NCBI GenBank assembly: GCA_937922745.1
Contig: CALAJO010000146.1
Coordinates: forward strand, 1 to 55,361
DNA length: 55,361 nucleotides
Reading direction: 5' to 3'
Source: an uncultured cyanobacterium
Lineage (GTDB): Bacteria; Cyanobacteriota; Vampirovibrionia; Vampirovibrionales; JAGQHJ01
Both the position numbers and the translations under genes were made by a program. Positions 44,730 through 53,607 of the stretch are shown here, in pieces. How positions within the stretch are numbered: position 1 is the stretch's first letter; the number at the start of each line of letters is the position of its first letter. The notes under the pieces were generated by a model that saw nothing but the letters and a program-made list of their open reading frames with translations, had not been told where the DNA came from and made no database searches.

Positions 44730-45197
44730 ATGTTACTGAGGCAACGTTGCAGAAATTGCAACACCCCATATGATGCGCAAACAAAAGGCAAAATGGCTGT
44801 TCTTTGTCGCAATTGCGCATTAGAGTGCGATGAGGCTTTTAACGTGGTGCATCGTTACCTGCTTCGTAGACTCCGCCTTTCTCAAAGCGCCCCATTTAAT
44901 TTAAATGAGTTGACCCAGGATACAGGTATCCCGGAAATTTATATCTGGCTGATGGCAAGAGAAGGCCGCTTTGGGGACAAATTGCTGTTTGAAAATAACG
45001 AACACCGCTGTAAGCAATGCTATGTTCAGTTGAAGGGCTCGTCTGACCGGGAACATTGCTCGGAGTGTTCCAAAAGCATTAACCAGCGTTTAAAAAACGC
45101 GCTCGAAAACCTAACGCCTACATTACGCCGCCAAATGCGTGATCAGCAGCAGCTTGCCCGCCGAACCAAGGATAAAACCCATCTGCTTGGGCTTTAA
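44730..45197 (+). CDS. Double zinc-ribbon, helix-turn-helix protein (YvyF-like)
   Basis: 155 aa. An N-terminal four-cysteine ribbon (CRNCNTPYD, LCRNCALECDEAF), a helical segment with an HTH-like element (LNELTQDTGIPEIYIWLMAR) and a second ribbon (HRCKQCYVQLKG, HCSECSKSI) then a basic tail. This is the layout of YvyF, a flagellar-operon protein of Firmicutes. No flagellar gene is in the window, so it is probably a regulator with another role. GAGAGG precedes the ATG. Its stop is one base from that of the EEP gene. Confidence 0.7.
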   Translation: MLLRQRCRNCNTPYDAQTKGKMAVLCRNCALECDEAFNVVHRYLLRRLRLSQSAPFNLNELTQDTGIPEIYIWLMAREGRFGDKLLFENNEHRCKQCYVQLKGSSDREHCSECSKSINQRLKNALENLTPTLRRQMRDQQQLARRTKDKTHLLGL

Positions 45198-45198
45198 G

Positions 45199-46578
45199 TT
45201 AAACTACCTGTTGCATAAAAGCATTGGTTGCCACGTTTAAAGCCTGCGTTTGCGGGATAAACTTGACGTACACGGGTCGATGATCGGATGGGTTGCCATT
45301 CGGATCACCGGGGCGAGTAAAATTGCCGTAGGTTTTGGCCCTTAATTCGCTAATCTGGTTCTGAACCGTTGCGCTCACAATAATATGATCCACAATCGCA
45401 TAATTCGCATTATCCAGCGCAGAATGGGTCTTACTGGGGCGATTATAACAATAGGTTTGCTGATCGTTGGGGACGCAAAATAATTTGTTCAGCGCCGGAA
45501 CAACCGGGCTGCCATTAAGAATAATATCAAAGGCCTTCCCGTTATGGGGTTCATTGAAGTCGCCCAGGATGATGAATTTGGCTTGAGGTTCTTTCTGATA
45601 CAACCGATTAATAATTTCCCGAATTTTCTTAGCCTCCTCAAGACGGATGGCTTCCGCCCGCTTACCACCCAGGAGGGACTTAAGATGAACGGTAAACACC
45701 CATAATGATTCTTCTGGAATTGTGGCATCACTCATCGGCTTGGTTTTAAACAACGCCCCAACAAACCCCCGTTTGAAAACAGGGTGATAAAACTCCATGG
45801 TGCGTAGCAACCGGAATCGACTTTTCCGGAACAGGATCACCTGTCCCATCCCGCGGTCGGAGTTGGTTGAAAACGGCAGGATAAAATACTGATCCTTCCA
45901 AAAACGCTTGTTCAGCTCATCCAGTAAGGCAGTTCCTTTCAGGAAGTTTTCTGCCGAGTCAGGCGGCTCAGGGAAAAGATCCATATTTTCAACACGATGG
46001 GAATTGCGTTGACGCCATGCATCATTATCGGGGATATCTACAATACGGGCATACCAATTGTTCATACCCTGCTGGTTTATAAAAAACAGTTGCCGCTTAC
46101 GTGGCTCACTTAAAATACTGCCATCAACAGGGTCACTTACAACATCCACTTCTTGCAGGGCCAGCAAATCGAAATTTCCCTTGGCTATCACCGTGGCCAT
46201 TGCCTCAATATCCGTCTCCGGTTTGGGCTTGGTGGAAGGCAACTCCTGTCGGGTTGTATTATGCACGTTATAAGTACCTATCAGTAGTTTATCGCGAATG
46301 GAGAGATTGGAAATAATACCTTCCTGATTCGGCGCAAAAGTAGCCCAAAGCGCTTGTTGAGGCTGGGGCCGGCTCACCTCCTCCGGCTGTAAATGCAATA
46401 AAATTTTAATTTTATTACCCTGATTCACCACAAGTGGACGGTCAATCACTAGGTAATCCATGGAAAAACGCTTTCCATTGTCAGATCCAGCATTACTTTT
46501 CCGTACTCTTTGTCCTACAGCCAAGTTAAGATAATGGACCGCAGAAAACTTCACACGTCCCAACATTTTCGAATCCAT
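45199..46578 (-). CDS. Endonuclease/exonuclease/phosphatase (EEP) family protein
   Basis: 459 aa. The EEP fold is shown by ALQEVDVVSD (metal-binding Glu), VHLKSLLGGKRAEAIRLEEA, FIILGDFNEPHNGKA, YAIVDHIIVS and NPSDHRPVYVKF, in the right order from about residue 95 to 450. The first 90 residues are a beta-rich N-terminal domain (GKRFSMDYLVIDRPLVV, KIKILLHLQPEEV). It may hydrolyse phosphodiesters of nucleic acid or lipid. No signal peptide is seen. An extended -10 box lies 16 bases before the ATG, so the leader is very short. Confidence 0.88.
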   Translation of the reverse strand: MDSKMLGRVKFSAVHYLNLAVGQRVRKSNAGSDNGKRFSMDYLVIDRPLVVNQGNKIKILLHLQPEEVSRPQPQQALWATFAPNQEGIISNLSIRDKLLIGTYNVHNTTRQELPSTKPKPETDIEAMATVIAKGNFDLLALQEVDVVSDPVDGSILSEPRKRQLFFINQQGMNNWYARIVDIPDNDAWRQRNSHRVENMDLFPEPPDSAENFLKGTALLDELNKRFWKDQYFILPFSTNSDRGMGQVILFRKSRFRLLRTMEFYHPVFKRGFVGALFKTKPMSDATIPEESLWVFTVHLKSLLGGKRAEAIRLEEAKKIREIINRLYQKEPQAKFIILGDFNEPHNGKAFDIILNGSPVVPALNKLFCVPNDQQTYCYNRPSKTHSALDNANYAIVDHIIVSATVQNQISELRAKTYGNFTRPGDPNGNPSDHRPVYVKFIPQTQALNVATNAFMQQVV

Positions 46579-46593
46579 GTTTTCTCTGATGGG

Positions 46594-46604
46594 ACTATAG
46601 CAAA
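46594..46604 (-). promoter_or_regulatory. Promoter of the EEP gene
   Basis: Minus-strand TTTGCTATAGT (46604-46594): TGC-TATAGT. The predicted start is about 46587, nine bases before the ATG. Confidence 0.5.
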
Positions 46605-46644
46605 CTTTTATGACAGACTGATGGCTGTCCCGTTGATAAATCCG

Positions 46645-46920
46645 CTATGTGTCCGATACCAAGGCACTTTGAGTCAACGGGAAATAAGTGGTTAATGACC
46701 AAAATCTGCCATCATCAATCGATCCGATTATCCGAATATCGCTTTTTTCTTTGACATGATCCCAAAGCACATTGATTTTAACCTGGTATGTATTCCCGGA
46801 CACGCCCTTAACAGTATAAGAACAGTCCTCATCTATAAATTTTTGCAACTCAGAATGAGGCATTTGGCTATAGCGGCCCAACTCCCTGTTTAGCAGGTTG
46901 ATAGCTTCCTGCTTGTCCAT
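46645..46920 (-). CDS. Small conserved-type hypothetical protein downstream of RTX gene
   Basis: 91 aa. Pattern: EAINLLNRELGRYSQMPHSE, YQVKINVLWD, DIRIIGSIDDGRFWSLTTYF. The order 'YQxxIxVxWD...IRVxGSIDDG' is one I recall from a widespread family of small uncharacterised bacterial proteins, often next to large secreted proteins. It starts 11 bases after the RTX gene stop, so is likely cotranscribed. ATG 46920 has no clear ribosome binding site, favouring translational coupling. An immunity-like role is speculative. Confidence 0.6.
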   Translation of the reverse strand: MDKQEAINLLNRELGRYSQMPHSELQKFIDEDCSYTVKGVSGNTYQVKINVLWDHVKEKSDIRIIGSIDDGRFWSLTTYFPLTQSALVSDT

Positions 46921-46930
46921 CACAGGCGTT

Positions 46931-49498
46931 CTAGGCAAAAGCGGCTTGAATATCCGCAAAGGACACGGCAATATTATCGGAAAATTTCATCAATTCAATA
47001 CAGCCGCTCCCCGGGCCGGAGAGGTCGTCATCGGCACTGGTGTTATCAAAATAATGGTGGATTGTAATATAGGAATAATAATCCGGATCGGTGCCCAAGC
47101 GCAAAATCAGGGTATCCACCAGGCCATCCTGCCCGCCACTGCCATCTGCCAGATAAAAGTCCTCTACCTGGATTTGGACATCGGCAAAGGCAAAGCCCTC
47201 GGTATCATTCCAGAACTCGATGAAATCGCTGCCGCCCGTATCATAACAATCCACATGGTAATTTTCGGCAGTAAAGTTAAAGAACGAATCATTACCCAGC
47301 CCAGCGTGGAAACGTGTGAGAGCGGTTCCGTTGAGTATCACGCCATCATCCCCGGCCGTGCCAATAAACCGGTTTACCGGGCAGTCCTCGACATTGATGG
47401 TGTGATTACCACTGGCATCCGTAATGATGCCAGCCAACAGGTTTGCCGTTACACCGGCAGTAACCCTGCTAAAATCCAGGGTCGTCCATCCGGTATTGCT
47501 GTCCGGCAAGTCTATAATTGTATCCGTCCCCCAGGCATCTTCGAAAATATACGTATCCTCGCTATCCATACCGTTCATCAGGTCGTTACCGGCCCCACCC
47601 CAAAATTCCGTCGTGCCGGACATCCCTCCACCAGATACGCCTGTAATGGTATCGTTACCGGCACCCCCCTTCAGGGTGCCTCCCGCCAAGGCGGCCGTTA
47701 TGGAATCATTGAAGTCGGAACCGATGACATGTTGAAAACCGGTAACGCTAGTCACCGATAAGGTTGTCGCGTTAATGGTGCCGGCAGACATATTGACCGT
47801 AAAACCGGAGCCCGTTAAACCACTTCCATCGATTAGGCCGCCACCGGTTGCCTCAATCGCCTCCATCGTATTATCCAGAACAAGAATTCCATCACCACCC
47901 CAATTATCATCAATCCGCACCTGGTTATTCGCAACATTCAGGATGACGGGAAAAGCAACCGTAATCCGGTCATAACCTGCGCCCCCGATTATAGTTGATG
48001 TACCTTCATAATCCACACCGGAGCCAAAATCAATCCGATCATCCCCGGCCCCGCCGTTAATCGTGAGATTGGTTGTACTCAGCGCATACAAAGTGTCGTT
48101 TCCGCCACCCCCGTTTACGGAACTGCCGGAATCAATACCGATGACCACATCGTTATACGCAGACCCGATGACATGCTCAAACCCGATGATGGAAACCACA
48201 TCGGATCCACCGGCGGAACTCATGGTTTCATTCACCAGGTTGATGGTTACAGCGCCGGTTTCTGTAGAGGCATCAATGGTATCATTGCTGCCAGAAACGG
48301 ACTCGATTGCTTCGATATTTGAAAAAGTATGGTTCACGGCGCCGGTTCTAATTGTATTGCTTCCCACAAAAAAGGTTATATTCGCGGTTGCACTGGTGTT
48401 CTTAATGGTGTCGAAACCGTCCCCGCCATCCAGCACATCCCCATGGCTGGCGCTATCAATAATTAACGTATCGTTTCCACTGCCGCCACGCAATGTATCC
48501 TGGCCAATACCCCCTTGCAACGTATCATTGCCAGCACCGCCCACCAGGGAGTTATTTTCGGATGAACCGATTAGTAAATCATTTCCGTTGCCGCCTGTGG
48601 CATGTTCAAATTGGGTAGCCAGCACAATCCCTGAATTCGCGCCAACAATGACCCCATTGCCTAAATTAATCGAAACTGCCCCGTTATCCCCAACCGCGGT
48701 AATCGTATCCGATGTCGCATCGCTCCCGATAACCTGTTCAATGGCGATCAACGTATCCATCTGCCCATTGCGCACAGCCATTCCTGCCGTAATATTCAAC
48801 GTCACCGGCGAAGCTGAAGTATTGTCATCATACGTTACCGTATCGGTTCCCGAGCCGCCATTTAAAGTGTCTGCCCCATTGTTGGCCGTTTCCCTAAACA
48901 CATCATCCCCATCATTCCCGATAAGCAAATCATTTCCTGCGCCGCCAACCAGCGTATCATTGCCCAAACCGCCATTTAAGGTGTTCACGCCGCTGGTACC
49001 CGTAATCAAGTCGTTACCGGAGCCTCCAATGGCGTGTTCAAACCTGGTTGCGGAAACAAACCCTCTGGCAGTTCCAGAGAGAACGCCGTTGGCTAAGTTA
49101 ATGGACAGATTCCCGGTCAAACCGGTAGCAATAAGCGTATCCGCCAAGGAATCAGTACCGATAACTCTCTCTATACTAATCAACGTATCCGTTTGCCCAT
49201 TGCGGACTGTTTTACCGGTAAACACATTTAAAGATACCGCCGACAGGGAATTGTCATCATAATTCACGGTATCCGTACCTGTGCCGCCATTTAATGTATC
49301 CGCCCCATTGGATGCAGTTTCCAAAAACGTATCATTACCGGCATCGCCATAAAGCACATCATTTCCTGTTCCCCCTATCAGGAGATCATTTCCGGAAGAA
49401 GCCACAAGTGTATCGTTCCCGCCTTGGCCATTCAGCGTATCCGCCGAAGTTGTGCCATTTAAACGATTCGCAGCGCTGTTTCCAGTCAATACGGCCAT
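46931..49498 (-). CDS. RTX-repeat (hemolysin-type Ca-binding) protein
   Basis: 855 aa made almost wholly of GGxGxDxLx nonapeptide-type repeats (GGTGNDVLYGDAGNDTF, GGAGNDTLQGG, GGSGNDTLII). The repeats bind calcium in parallel beta-rolls after export, typically by a type I secretion system; no N-terminal signal peptide. Two near-identical modules of about 145 residues occur at roughly residues 20-160 and 170-310, with DTLNGG, TVRNGQTDTL and SINLANG elements in each. No catalytic domain is apparent, so a surface-layer, adhesin or matrix role is likely. AGGAG precedes the ATG. Secretion genes are not in the window. Confidence 0.9.
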   Translation of the reverse strand: MAVLTGNSAANRLNGTTSADTLNGQGGNDTLVASSGNDLLIGGTGNDVLYGDAGNDTFLETASNGADTLNGGTGTDTVNYDDNSLSAVSLNVFTGKTVRNGQTDTLISIERVIGTDSLADTLIATGLTGNLSINLANGVLSGTARGFVSATRFEHAIGGSGNDLITGTSGVNTLNGGLGNDTLVGGAGNDLLIGNDGDDVFRETANNGADTLNGGSGTDTVTYDDNTSASPVTLNITAGMAVRNGQMDTLIAIEQVIGSDATSDTITAVGDNGAVSINLGNGVIVGANSGIVLATQFEHATGGNGNDLLIGSSENNSLVGGAGNDTLQGGIGQDTLRGGSGNDTLIIDSASHGDVLDGGDGFDTIKNTSATANITFFVGSNTIRTGAVNHTFSNIEAIESVSGSNDTIDASTETGAVTINLVNETMSSAGGSDVVSIIGFEHVIGSAYNDVVIGIDSGSSVNGGGGNDTLYALSTTNLTINGGAGDDRIDFGSGVDYEGTSTIIGGAGYDRITVAFPVILNVANNQVRIDDNWGGDGILVLDNTMEAIEATGGGLIDGSGLTGSGFTVNMSAGTINATTLSVTSVTGFQHVIGSDFNDSITAALAGGTLKGGAGNDTITGVSGGGMSGTTEFWGGAGNDLMNGMDSEDTYIFEDAWGTDTIIDLPDSNTGWTTLDFSRVTAGVTANLLAGIITDASGNHTINVEDCPVNRFIGTAGDDGVILNGTALTRFHAGLGNDSFFNFTAENYHVDCYDTGGSDFIEFWNDTEGFAFADVQIQVEDFYLADGSGGQDGLVDTLILRLGTDPDYYSYITIHHYFDNTSADDDLSGPGSGCIELMKFSDNIAVSFADIQAAFA

Positions 49499-49632
49499 AC
49501 TTCCACTCTCCTGACTTTCCGCACAAAAATAGAGGTTTACTTTCTATTTTCCCCTTTCCCTATAAAAGAAAACAATCGGCCTAAAAATGTAAACCGATTC
49601 ATCCGTCGACCTGAAAATAAATCCGCATAAAA

Positions 49633-49704
49633 TGGCCCCAGTAGGATTCGAACCTACAACCAAGCGATTATGAGTCGCCTGCTCCACCATTGAGCTATAG
49701 GGCC
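49633..49704 (-). tRNA. tRNA-Ile (CAT, lysidine-modified type)
   Basis: A 72-base cloverleaf on the minus strand: acceptor GGCCCTA with partner TGGGGCC and discriminator A, D-arm TAGCTCAATGGTGGAGCA, anticodon loop CTCATAA in stem GGCGA/TCGCT, and T-arm GTAGGTTCGAATCCTAC. The anticodon CAT with this acceptor and anticodon stem closely matches tRNA-Ile2 rather than tRNA-Met, so C34 would be converted to lysidine by TilS to read AUA. No CCA is encoded. Confidence 0.92.
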
Positions 49705-49714
49705 ATTTCTCTCC

Positions 49715-49743
49715 ATTGTACCGAGGATCAGACGCAAGGCCAA
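49715..49743 (-). promoter_or_regulatory. Promoter of tRNA-Ile
   Basis: Minus-strand TTGGCC (49743-49738), 17-base spacer, TACAAT (49720-49715), starting about four bases before the mature 5' end. Confidence 0.55.
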
Positions 49744-49838
49744 TGATCTATTTGAAGGACACTCTATCTGGACAGCCTGGCAAAGAAAGAGAACCCTCCA
49801 AGTCACTCATCTTTAATTTAACAATTCTGCAAGTGGAC

Positions 49839-49868
49839 TTGTATCTGAAATTTTTTGTGCATTATAAT
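49839..49868 (+). promoter_or_regulatory. Promoter of tRNA-Gly (and possibly tig)
   Basis: TTGTAT (49839-49844), 18-base spacer, TATAAT (49863-49868); the mature tRNA starts 14 bases downstream. Confidence 0.65.
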
Positions 49869-49881
49869 AAGGAACGCTCAA

Positions 49882-49953
49882 GCGGGAGTAATTCAGTGGT
49901 AGAATGCTTCCTTGCCAAGGAAGATGTCGCGAGTTCGAGCCTCGTCTCCCGCT
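49882..49953 (+). tRNA. tRNA-Gly (GCC)
   Basis: 72 bases: acceptor GCGGGAG/CTCCCGC with discriminator T, D-arm TAATTCAGTGGTAGAA, anticodon loop TTGCCAA in stem CTTCC/GGAAG, T-arm with GTTCGAGCC. Anticodon GCC. No encoded CCA. No terminator is seen between it and tig, 70 bases downstream. Confidence 0.95.
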
Positions 49954-50023
49954 ATTTATTTTTTTGTGACTTTTGTATTAAGATAAACGCGTTTCAATAT
50001 TGCTATTAGAGAATGTGGATCCC

Positions 50024-51409
50024 ATGAAAGTTGATGTAGAAAAAGCTGATAACACGGTTGCCCAAATTAGTTTAGAGATTGATGCCGAACACGCCGGCCT
50101 GGAATATAACAAGGCTTGCAAGCGTTTAGGGCAGCGCCTCAATATTCCGGGTTTCCGTCGCGGGAAGGCTCCGCGCCAGGTGATTGAAAAAGCCGTCGGC
50201 GTGGATCGGATTAAACAGGAAGTCTTGGACAGGGTTCTTCCCCATGCGTTTGCCGATGCCATCAGCGAGCATCAACTGGATGTGATCGCGCCACCGCAAA
50301 TCGAAAACTACAATTTCGAAGTCGGCCAACCACTCACGGTAAAGGCTTCTGTTGAGCTTCGTCCGGAAGTGACCTTGCCGGATTTGAACGGTTTAAAAGT
50401 GGATGTTCCCGAGTACGAAGCCGCACCGGAGCAATACGAAAACGAGATTAGCTCCATTGTTGAGCGGTTAACCTCTCTGGAGACCGTCATTGACCGCGCG
50501 GCCGAAAAGACCGATGTGGTCAATATCGATTTTACCGGCGCTGTAAATGGCGAACTGATCCGCGGCGGCTCCGCAAAGAATTATCAATTGGATTTAGCCA
50601 ACAATAACTTTATCGAAGGATTTGCAGACCAGATTCCCGGCCATAAAATTGGCGAAGAGTTTACCATTCAGGTGAAATTCCCCACCGATTACCATGATCA
50701 ATCGCTTGCCGGAAAACCTGCGGACTTTACCGTAAAAATCAACGAGATTAAAAAGAAGGTCGTCCCGGAACTCAATGACGAACTCGCCAAGAAGTGCGGG
50801 CCTTACGAGAGCCTCCAGCAACTTCAGGATGAAGTGAAAGGCTTTATCCAAAAAAGCGTGGATATTGAAAACGAATTCCGCAAACAAAAGGCCGTCATTG
50901 ATAAAGTGGTTGATGAAGCCAAGATGGACGTACCGGATGCGATGATTAATCGCGAAGCCCGCATTTTATTGGCGGAAGTCCAGCAGCGGATGAAATCGCA
51001 AGGGATGAACTGGGAGCAGTTCGTGGACTCCCAAGGGCATGAGAAAATCTGGCAGAACCTTCGCCAGGAAGCCCTTCGTCGCATCCAAACCAGCCTGACT
51101 TTTAGCGCCATTGCAAAGCAAGAAGGCATTACGGTTACGGCTGAAGAGTTTCAGGCCGAGGTTGCCGCTTTGGCCAAAGATCGCAACATTGATGAAAAAC
51201 TGGCCATGAAACAGCTTGCCAATTCCCCCGAAGCAGCGCAAGCCCTGACGGATCAGATTCTGAGCCAGAAAATTGTTGATTTCCTGTTGGGTAAAGCGGA
51301 AATTAACTATGTGAAAGATACCCAGGCTGAAACCAAAAACCCGGCTGAGGCCGTTGCGGTCGCCAGCACCCTTGAAAAAGAAGAGTACGAGGTTTTAGCC
51401 GAAGACTAA
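50024..51409 (+). CDS. tig: Trigger factor
   Basis: 461 aa ribosome-bound chaperone and peptidyl-prolyl isomerase. The ribosome-docking signature GFRRGKAP is at residues 43-50; the FKBP-like domain follows (TDVVNIDFTGAVNGELIRGG, FIEGFADQIPGHKIGEEFTI), then the helical C-terminal arm. The ATG at 50024 is preferred to an upstream start at 50000; GTGGAT lies before it. First of tig-clpP-clpX, a conserved bacterial cluster; it may be transcribed with tRNA-Gly. Confidence 0.96.
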   Translation: MKVDVEKADNTVAQISLEIDAEHAGLEYNKACKRLGQRLNIPGFRRGKAPRQVIEKAVGVDRIKQEVLDRVLPHAFADAISEHQLDVIAPPQIENYNFEVGQPLTVKASVELRPEVTLPDLNGLKVDVPEYEAAPEQYENEISSIVERLTSLETVIDRAAEKTDVVNIDFTGAVNGELIRGGSAKNYQLDLANNNFIEGFADQIPGHKIGEEFTIQVKFPTDYHDQSLAGKPADFTVKINEIKKKVVPELNDELAKKCGPYESLQQLQDEVKGFIQKSVDIENEFRKQKAVIDKVVDEAKMDVPDAMINREARILLAEVQQRMKSQGMNWEQFVDSQGHEKIWQNLRQEALRRIQTSLTFSAIAKQEGITVTAEEFQAEVAALAKDRNIDEKLAMKQLANSPEAAQALTDQILSQKIVDFLLGKAEINYVKDTQAETKNPAEAVAVASTLEKEEYEVLAED

Positions 51410-51454
51410 TCATCAAACCCGTTGCAATCGCTACCGATAGGAGAGAGGTTCAAA

Positions 51455-52114
51455 ATGAGTTCTATCTATAATCCCAACGCATCCAATCCAAACGGCGGGA
51501 ATGTCATCAACCCATACGCTTATATTCCTGTGGTTATTGAGCAATCCACCCGCGGTGAACGGTCGTTTGATATCTTTTCACGCCTTTTAAGGGAACGGAT
51601 TATCTTCCTGGGCACCCCGGTAGATGATATGGTGGCAAACCTCATCGTTGCCCAGTTGCTTTTGCTGGATTCCGAGAACCCGGAAAAAGACATTATGCTG
51701 TACATCAACAGCCCGGGTGGCAGCGTTACCGCCGGTTTCGCCATATACGATACAATGCAGCATATCCGTGCAGATGTCGTTACAATCTGCCTTGGCCAGG
51801 CTGCCAGCATGGGTGCATTCCTTCTTGCCAGCGGAACCGCCGGCAAACGGATGGCGCTGCCGCACTCGCGCATCCTGATCCACCAACCCCTGGGTGGCGC
51901 GCAAGGCCAGGCCACGGATATTGAAATCCAGGCGGCTGAAATTAACCGCATGAAAAAATTGATTAATGAACTCTTGTCTCACCATACCGGCCAATCATTA
52001 AAGAAAATCGAAAAGGATACCGATAGAGACTACATCATGTCGGCTGAAGAAGGTGTTGCGTACGGCATGGTGGATAAAGTTATTACAAGAGTTGAAGAGG
52101 CACAAGAAGCCTAG
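51455..52114 (+). CDS. clpP: ATP-dependent Clp protease proteolytic subunit
   Basis: 219 aa serine protease forming the Clp tetradecamer. Catalytic S118 in [15 protein letters not shown]137 in [16 protein letters not shown] and D188 in [11 protein letters not shown]. The Asn/Pro-rich N-terminus ([16 protein letters not shown]) is longer than usual and precedes the processed start near PVVIEQ. The sequence [20 protein letters not shown] is close to cyanobacterial ClpP. GGAGAGAGG precedes the ATG. Confidence 0.97.
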   Translation: MSSIYNPNASNPNGGNVINPYAYIPVVIEQSTRGERSFDIFSRLLRERIIFLGTPVDDMVANLIVAQLLLLDSENPEKDIMLYINSPGGSVTAGFAIYDTMQHIRADVVTICLGQAASMGAFLLASGTAGKRMALPHSRILIHQPLGGAQGQATDIEIQAAEINRMKKLINELLSHHTGQSLKKIEKDTDRDYIMSAEEGVAYGMVDKVITRVEEAQEA

Positions 52115-52126
52115 TATCATATTAAC

Positions 52127-52132
52127 TATAAT
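52127..52132 (+). promoter_or_regulatory. Possible internal clpX promoter
   Basis: TATAAT in the 119-base clpP-clpX gap, about 100 bases before clpX. No good -35 box, so uncertain. Confidence 0.3.
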
Positions 52133-52233
52133 TTAGCGGATCCTGTTCGGGCCGTTTGTAACGGGTAAACCAGGCAAGCAACCTATCGAAGGGTCTCAAG
52201 GCAATCACGTCCGCCAATGTGGAGGATACCGGT

Positions 52234-53532
52234 ATGGCAAAACATGACGATAGTCGATTAAAATGTTCATTCTGCGGCAAAAGCCAGGATCAGGTCAAAA
52301 AGCTGATTGCAGGCCCTGAGGTTTATATTTGCGACGAATGCGTTGACCTTTGTAACGAAATCCTGGATGAGGAGTTCTTTGATGCCGAAGAAGGCGAGAA
52401 AACCGCCACACCGGTAGAAATGTCCAAGGTGCCGAAGCCAGCGGAGATTAAAACCTTCCTGGATGAGCATATTGTTGGGCAGGATGACGCCAAGAAAGTC
52501 CTTTCCGTTGCGGTTTACAACCATTACAAACGGATTACGCACAACAATAACACCGATCCCAACAAGAACAGCGTTGAGATCCAGAAGAGCAACATCCTGC
52601 TTGTGGGGCCTTCCGGTTGCGGCAAGACATTGCTCGCCCAAACCCTGGCCAAGTTGCTGGAAGTGCCGTTTGCGGTTGCGGACGCCACGACCTTAACGGA
52701 AGCCGGTTATGTGGGCGATGATGTGGAGAACATCCTGCTTCGCTTGTACCAGGCTGCGGATTACGATGCGGCCAAGGCCGAGCAGGGCATTATCTACATT
52801 GATGAAATTGACAAGATTGCCCGGAAGTCCGAGAACCCCAGCATTACGCGTGACGTGAGCGGGGAAGGTGTACAGCAGGCTCTGCTCAAGATGATTGAAG
52901 GAACCATTGCCAACGTGCCGCCACAAGGTGGCCGCAAGCACCCGCATCAGGAGTTTATCCAGATCAACACGGGTAATATTCTCTTTATCTGCGGTGGCGC
53001 TTTCGTTGGCCTCGAAAAGATTGTGGAAGGCCGTGTCGCCTCCGGCAAATCCCTTGGGTTTGGCGCATCGGCTCCCAAGCATCTGTACGAGCGGGAAATT
53101 GCAGCCGCCAAAATGCTGAAGCAACTCCAACCGGAAGATTTGCTGAAGTTCGGCTTGATTCCGGAGTTTATCGGCCGGATTCCTGTGGTCGCCGTTCTGG
53201 ATCCGCTGGATGAGGACGCGCTGGTTCAAATCCTCAACACCCCGAAAAACGCGATCTTCAAACAGTATCAAGAATTGTTGTCGATGGACGGTGTGGATCT
53301 GACTTTCGAGCCGGATGCGGCGCAAGCCATCGCTAAGGAAGCACTGAAGCGCCGCACGGGTGCGCGAGCCCTCAAGTCCATCGTTGAGGAGTTGATGCTG
53401 GATCTGATGTACGAAGTGCCTTCCCGCACGGATATCCAAAAAGTGATTGTTACGAAGGAAATGGTTGAAAAACGCTCCTGTGCAGAAATTATCTGCCTGC
53501 CGGAGAAACAGCCCAAAGGCGAAATCGCGTAA
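52234..53532 (+). CDS. clpX: ATP-dependent Clp protease ATPase subunit ClpX
   Basis: 432 aa AAA+ unfoldase that feeds ClpP. The zinc-binding domain is C11, C14, C33 and C36 ([20 protein letters not shown]). Walker [16 protein letters not shown], Walker [23 protein letters not shown] pore-loop region and sensor [14 protein letters not shown] are present. ATG 52234 has GGAGG eight bases upstream; a start at 52219 would precede it. Last gene of tig-clpP-clpX. Confidence 0.97.
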   Translation: MAKHDDSRLKCSFCGKSQDQVKKLIAGPEVYICDECVDLCNEILDEEFFDAEEGEKTATPVEMSKVPKPAEIKTFLDEHIVGQDDAKKVLSVAVYNHYKRITHNNNTDPNKNSVEIQKSNILLVGPSGCGKTLLAQTLAKLLEVPFAVADATTLTEAGYVGDDVENILLRLYQAADYDAAKAEQGIIYIDEIDKIARKSENPSITRDVSGEGVQQALLKMIEGTIANVPPQGGRKHPHQEFIQINTGNILFICGGAFVGLEKIVEGRVASGKSLGFGASAPKHLYEREIAAAKMLKQLQPEDLLKFGLIPEFIGRIPVVAVLDPLDEDALVQILNTPKNAIFKQYQELLSMDGVDLTFEPDAAQAIAKEALKRRTGARALKSIVEELMLDLMYEVPSRTDIQKVIVTKEMVEKRSCAEIICLPEKQPKGEIA

Positions 53533-53561
53533 TTCACCGTCTCCACTTTTAAACCGAATTT

Positions 53562-53595
53562 CAGGACGATGCCCCCGCAAAATGGCATCGTCCTG
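53562..53595. terminator. Hairpin between clpX and the next promoter
   Basis: CAGGACGATGCC (53562-53573), 10-base loop, GGCATCGTCCTG (53584-53595): a 12-bp perfect stem. It has no following T-run and abuts the -10 box of the next gene (53596). It may be a clpX terminator, an operator, or both. Confidence 0.5.
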
Positions 53596-53601
53596 TATAA
53601 T
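53596..53601 (+). promoter_or_regulatory. -10 box of the GGDEF-like gene
   Basis: A perfect TATAAT six bases before the ATG at 53608, so the start site falls at about the A of ATG: a leaderless arrangement. The -35 position lies inside the hairpin at 53562-53595. Confidence 0.5.
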
Positions 53602-53607
53602 GTTTGT

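Noticed and set aside
48063-49262. 399-codon antisense frame in the RTX gene
   Set aside because: Its Ser/Pro/Val-rich repeats are the complement of the RTX nonapeptide codons.
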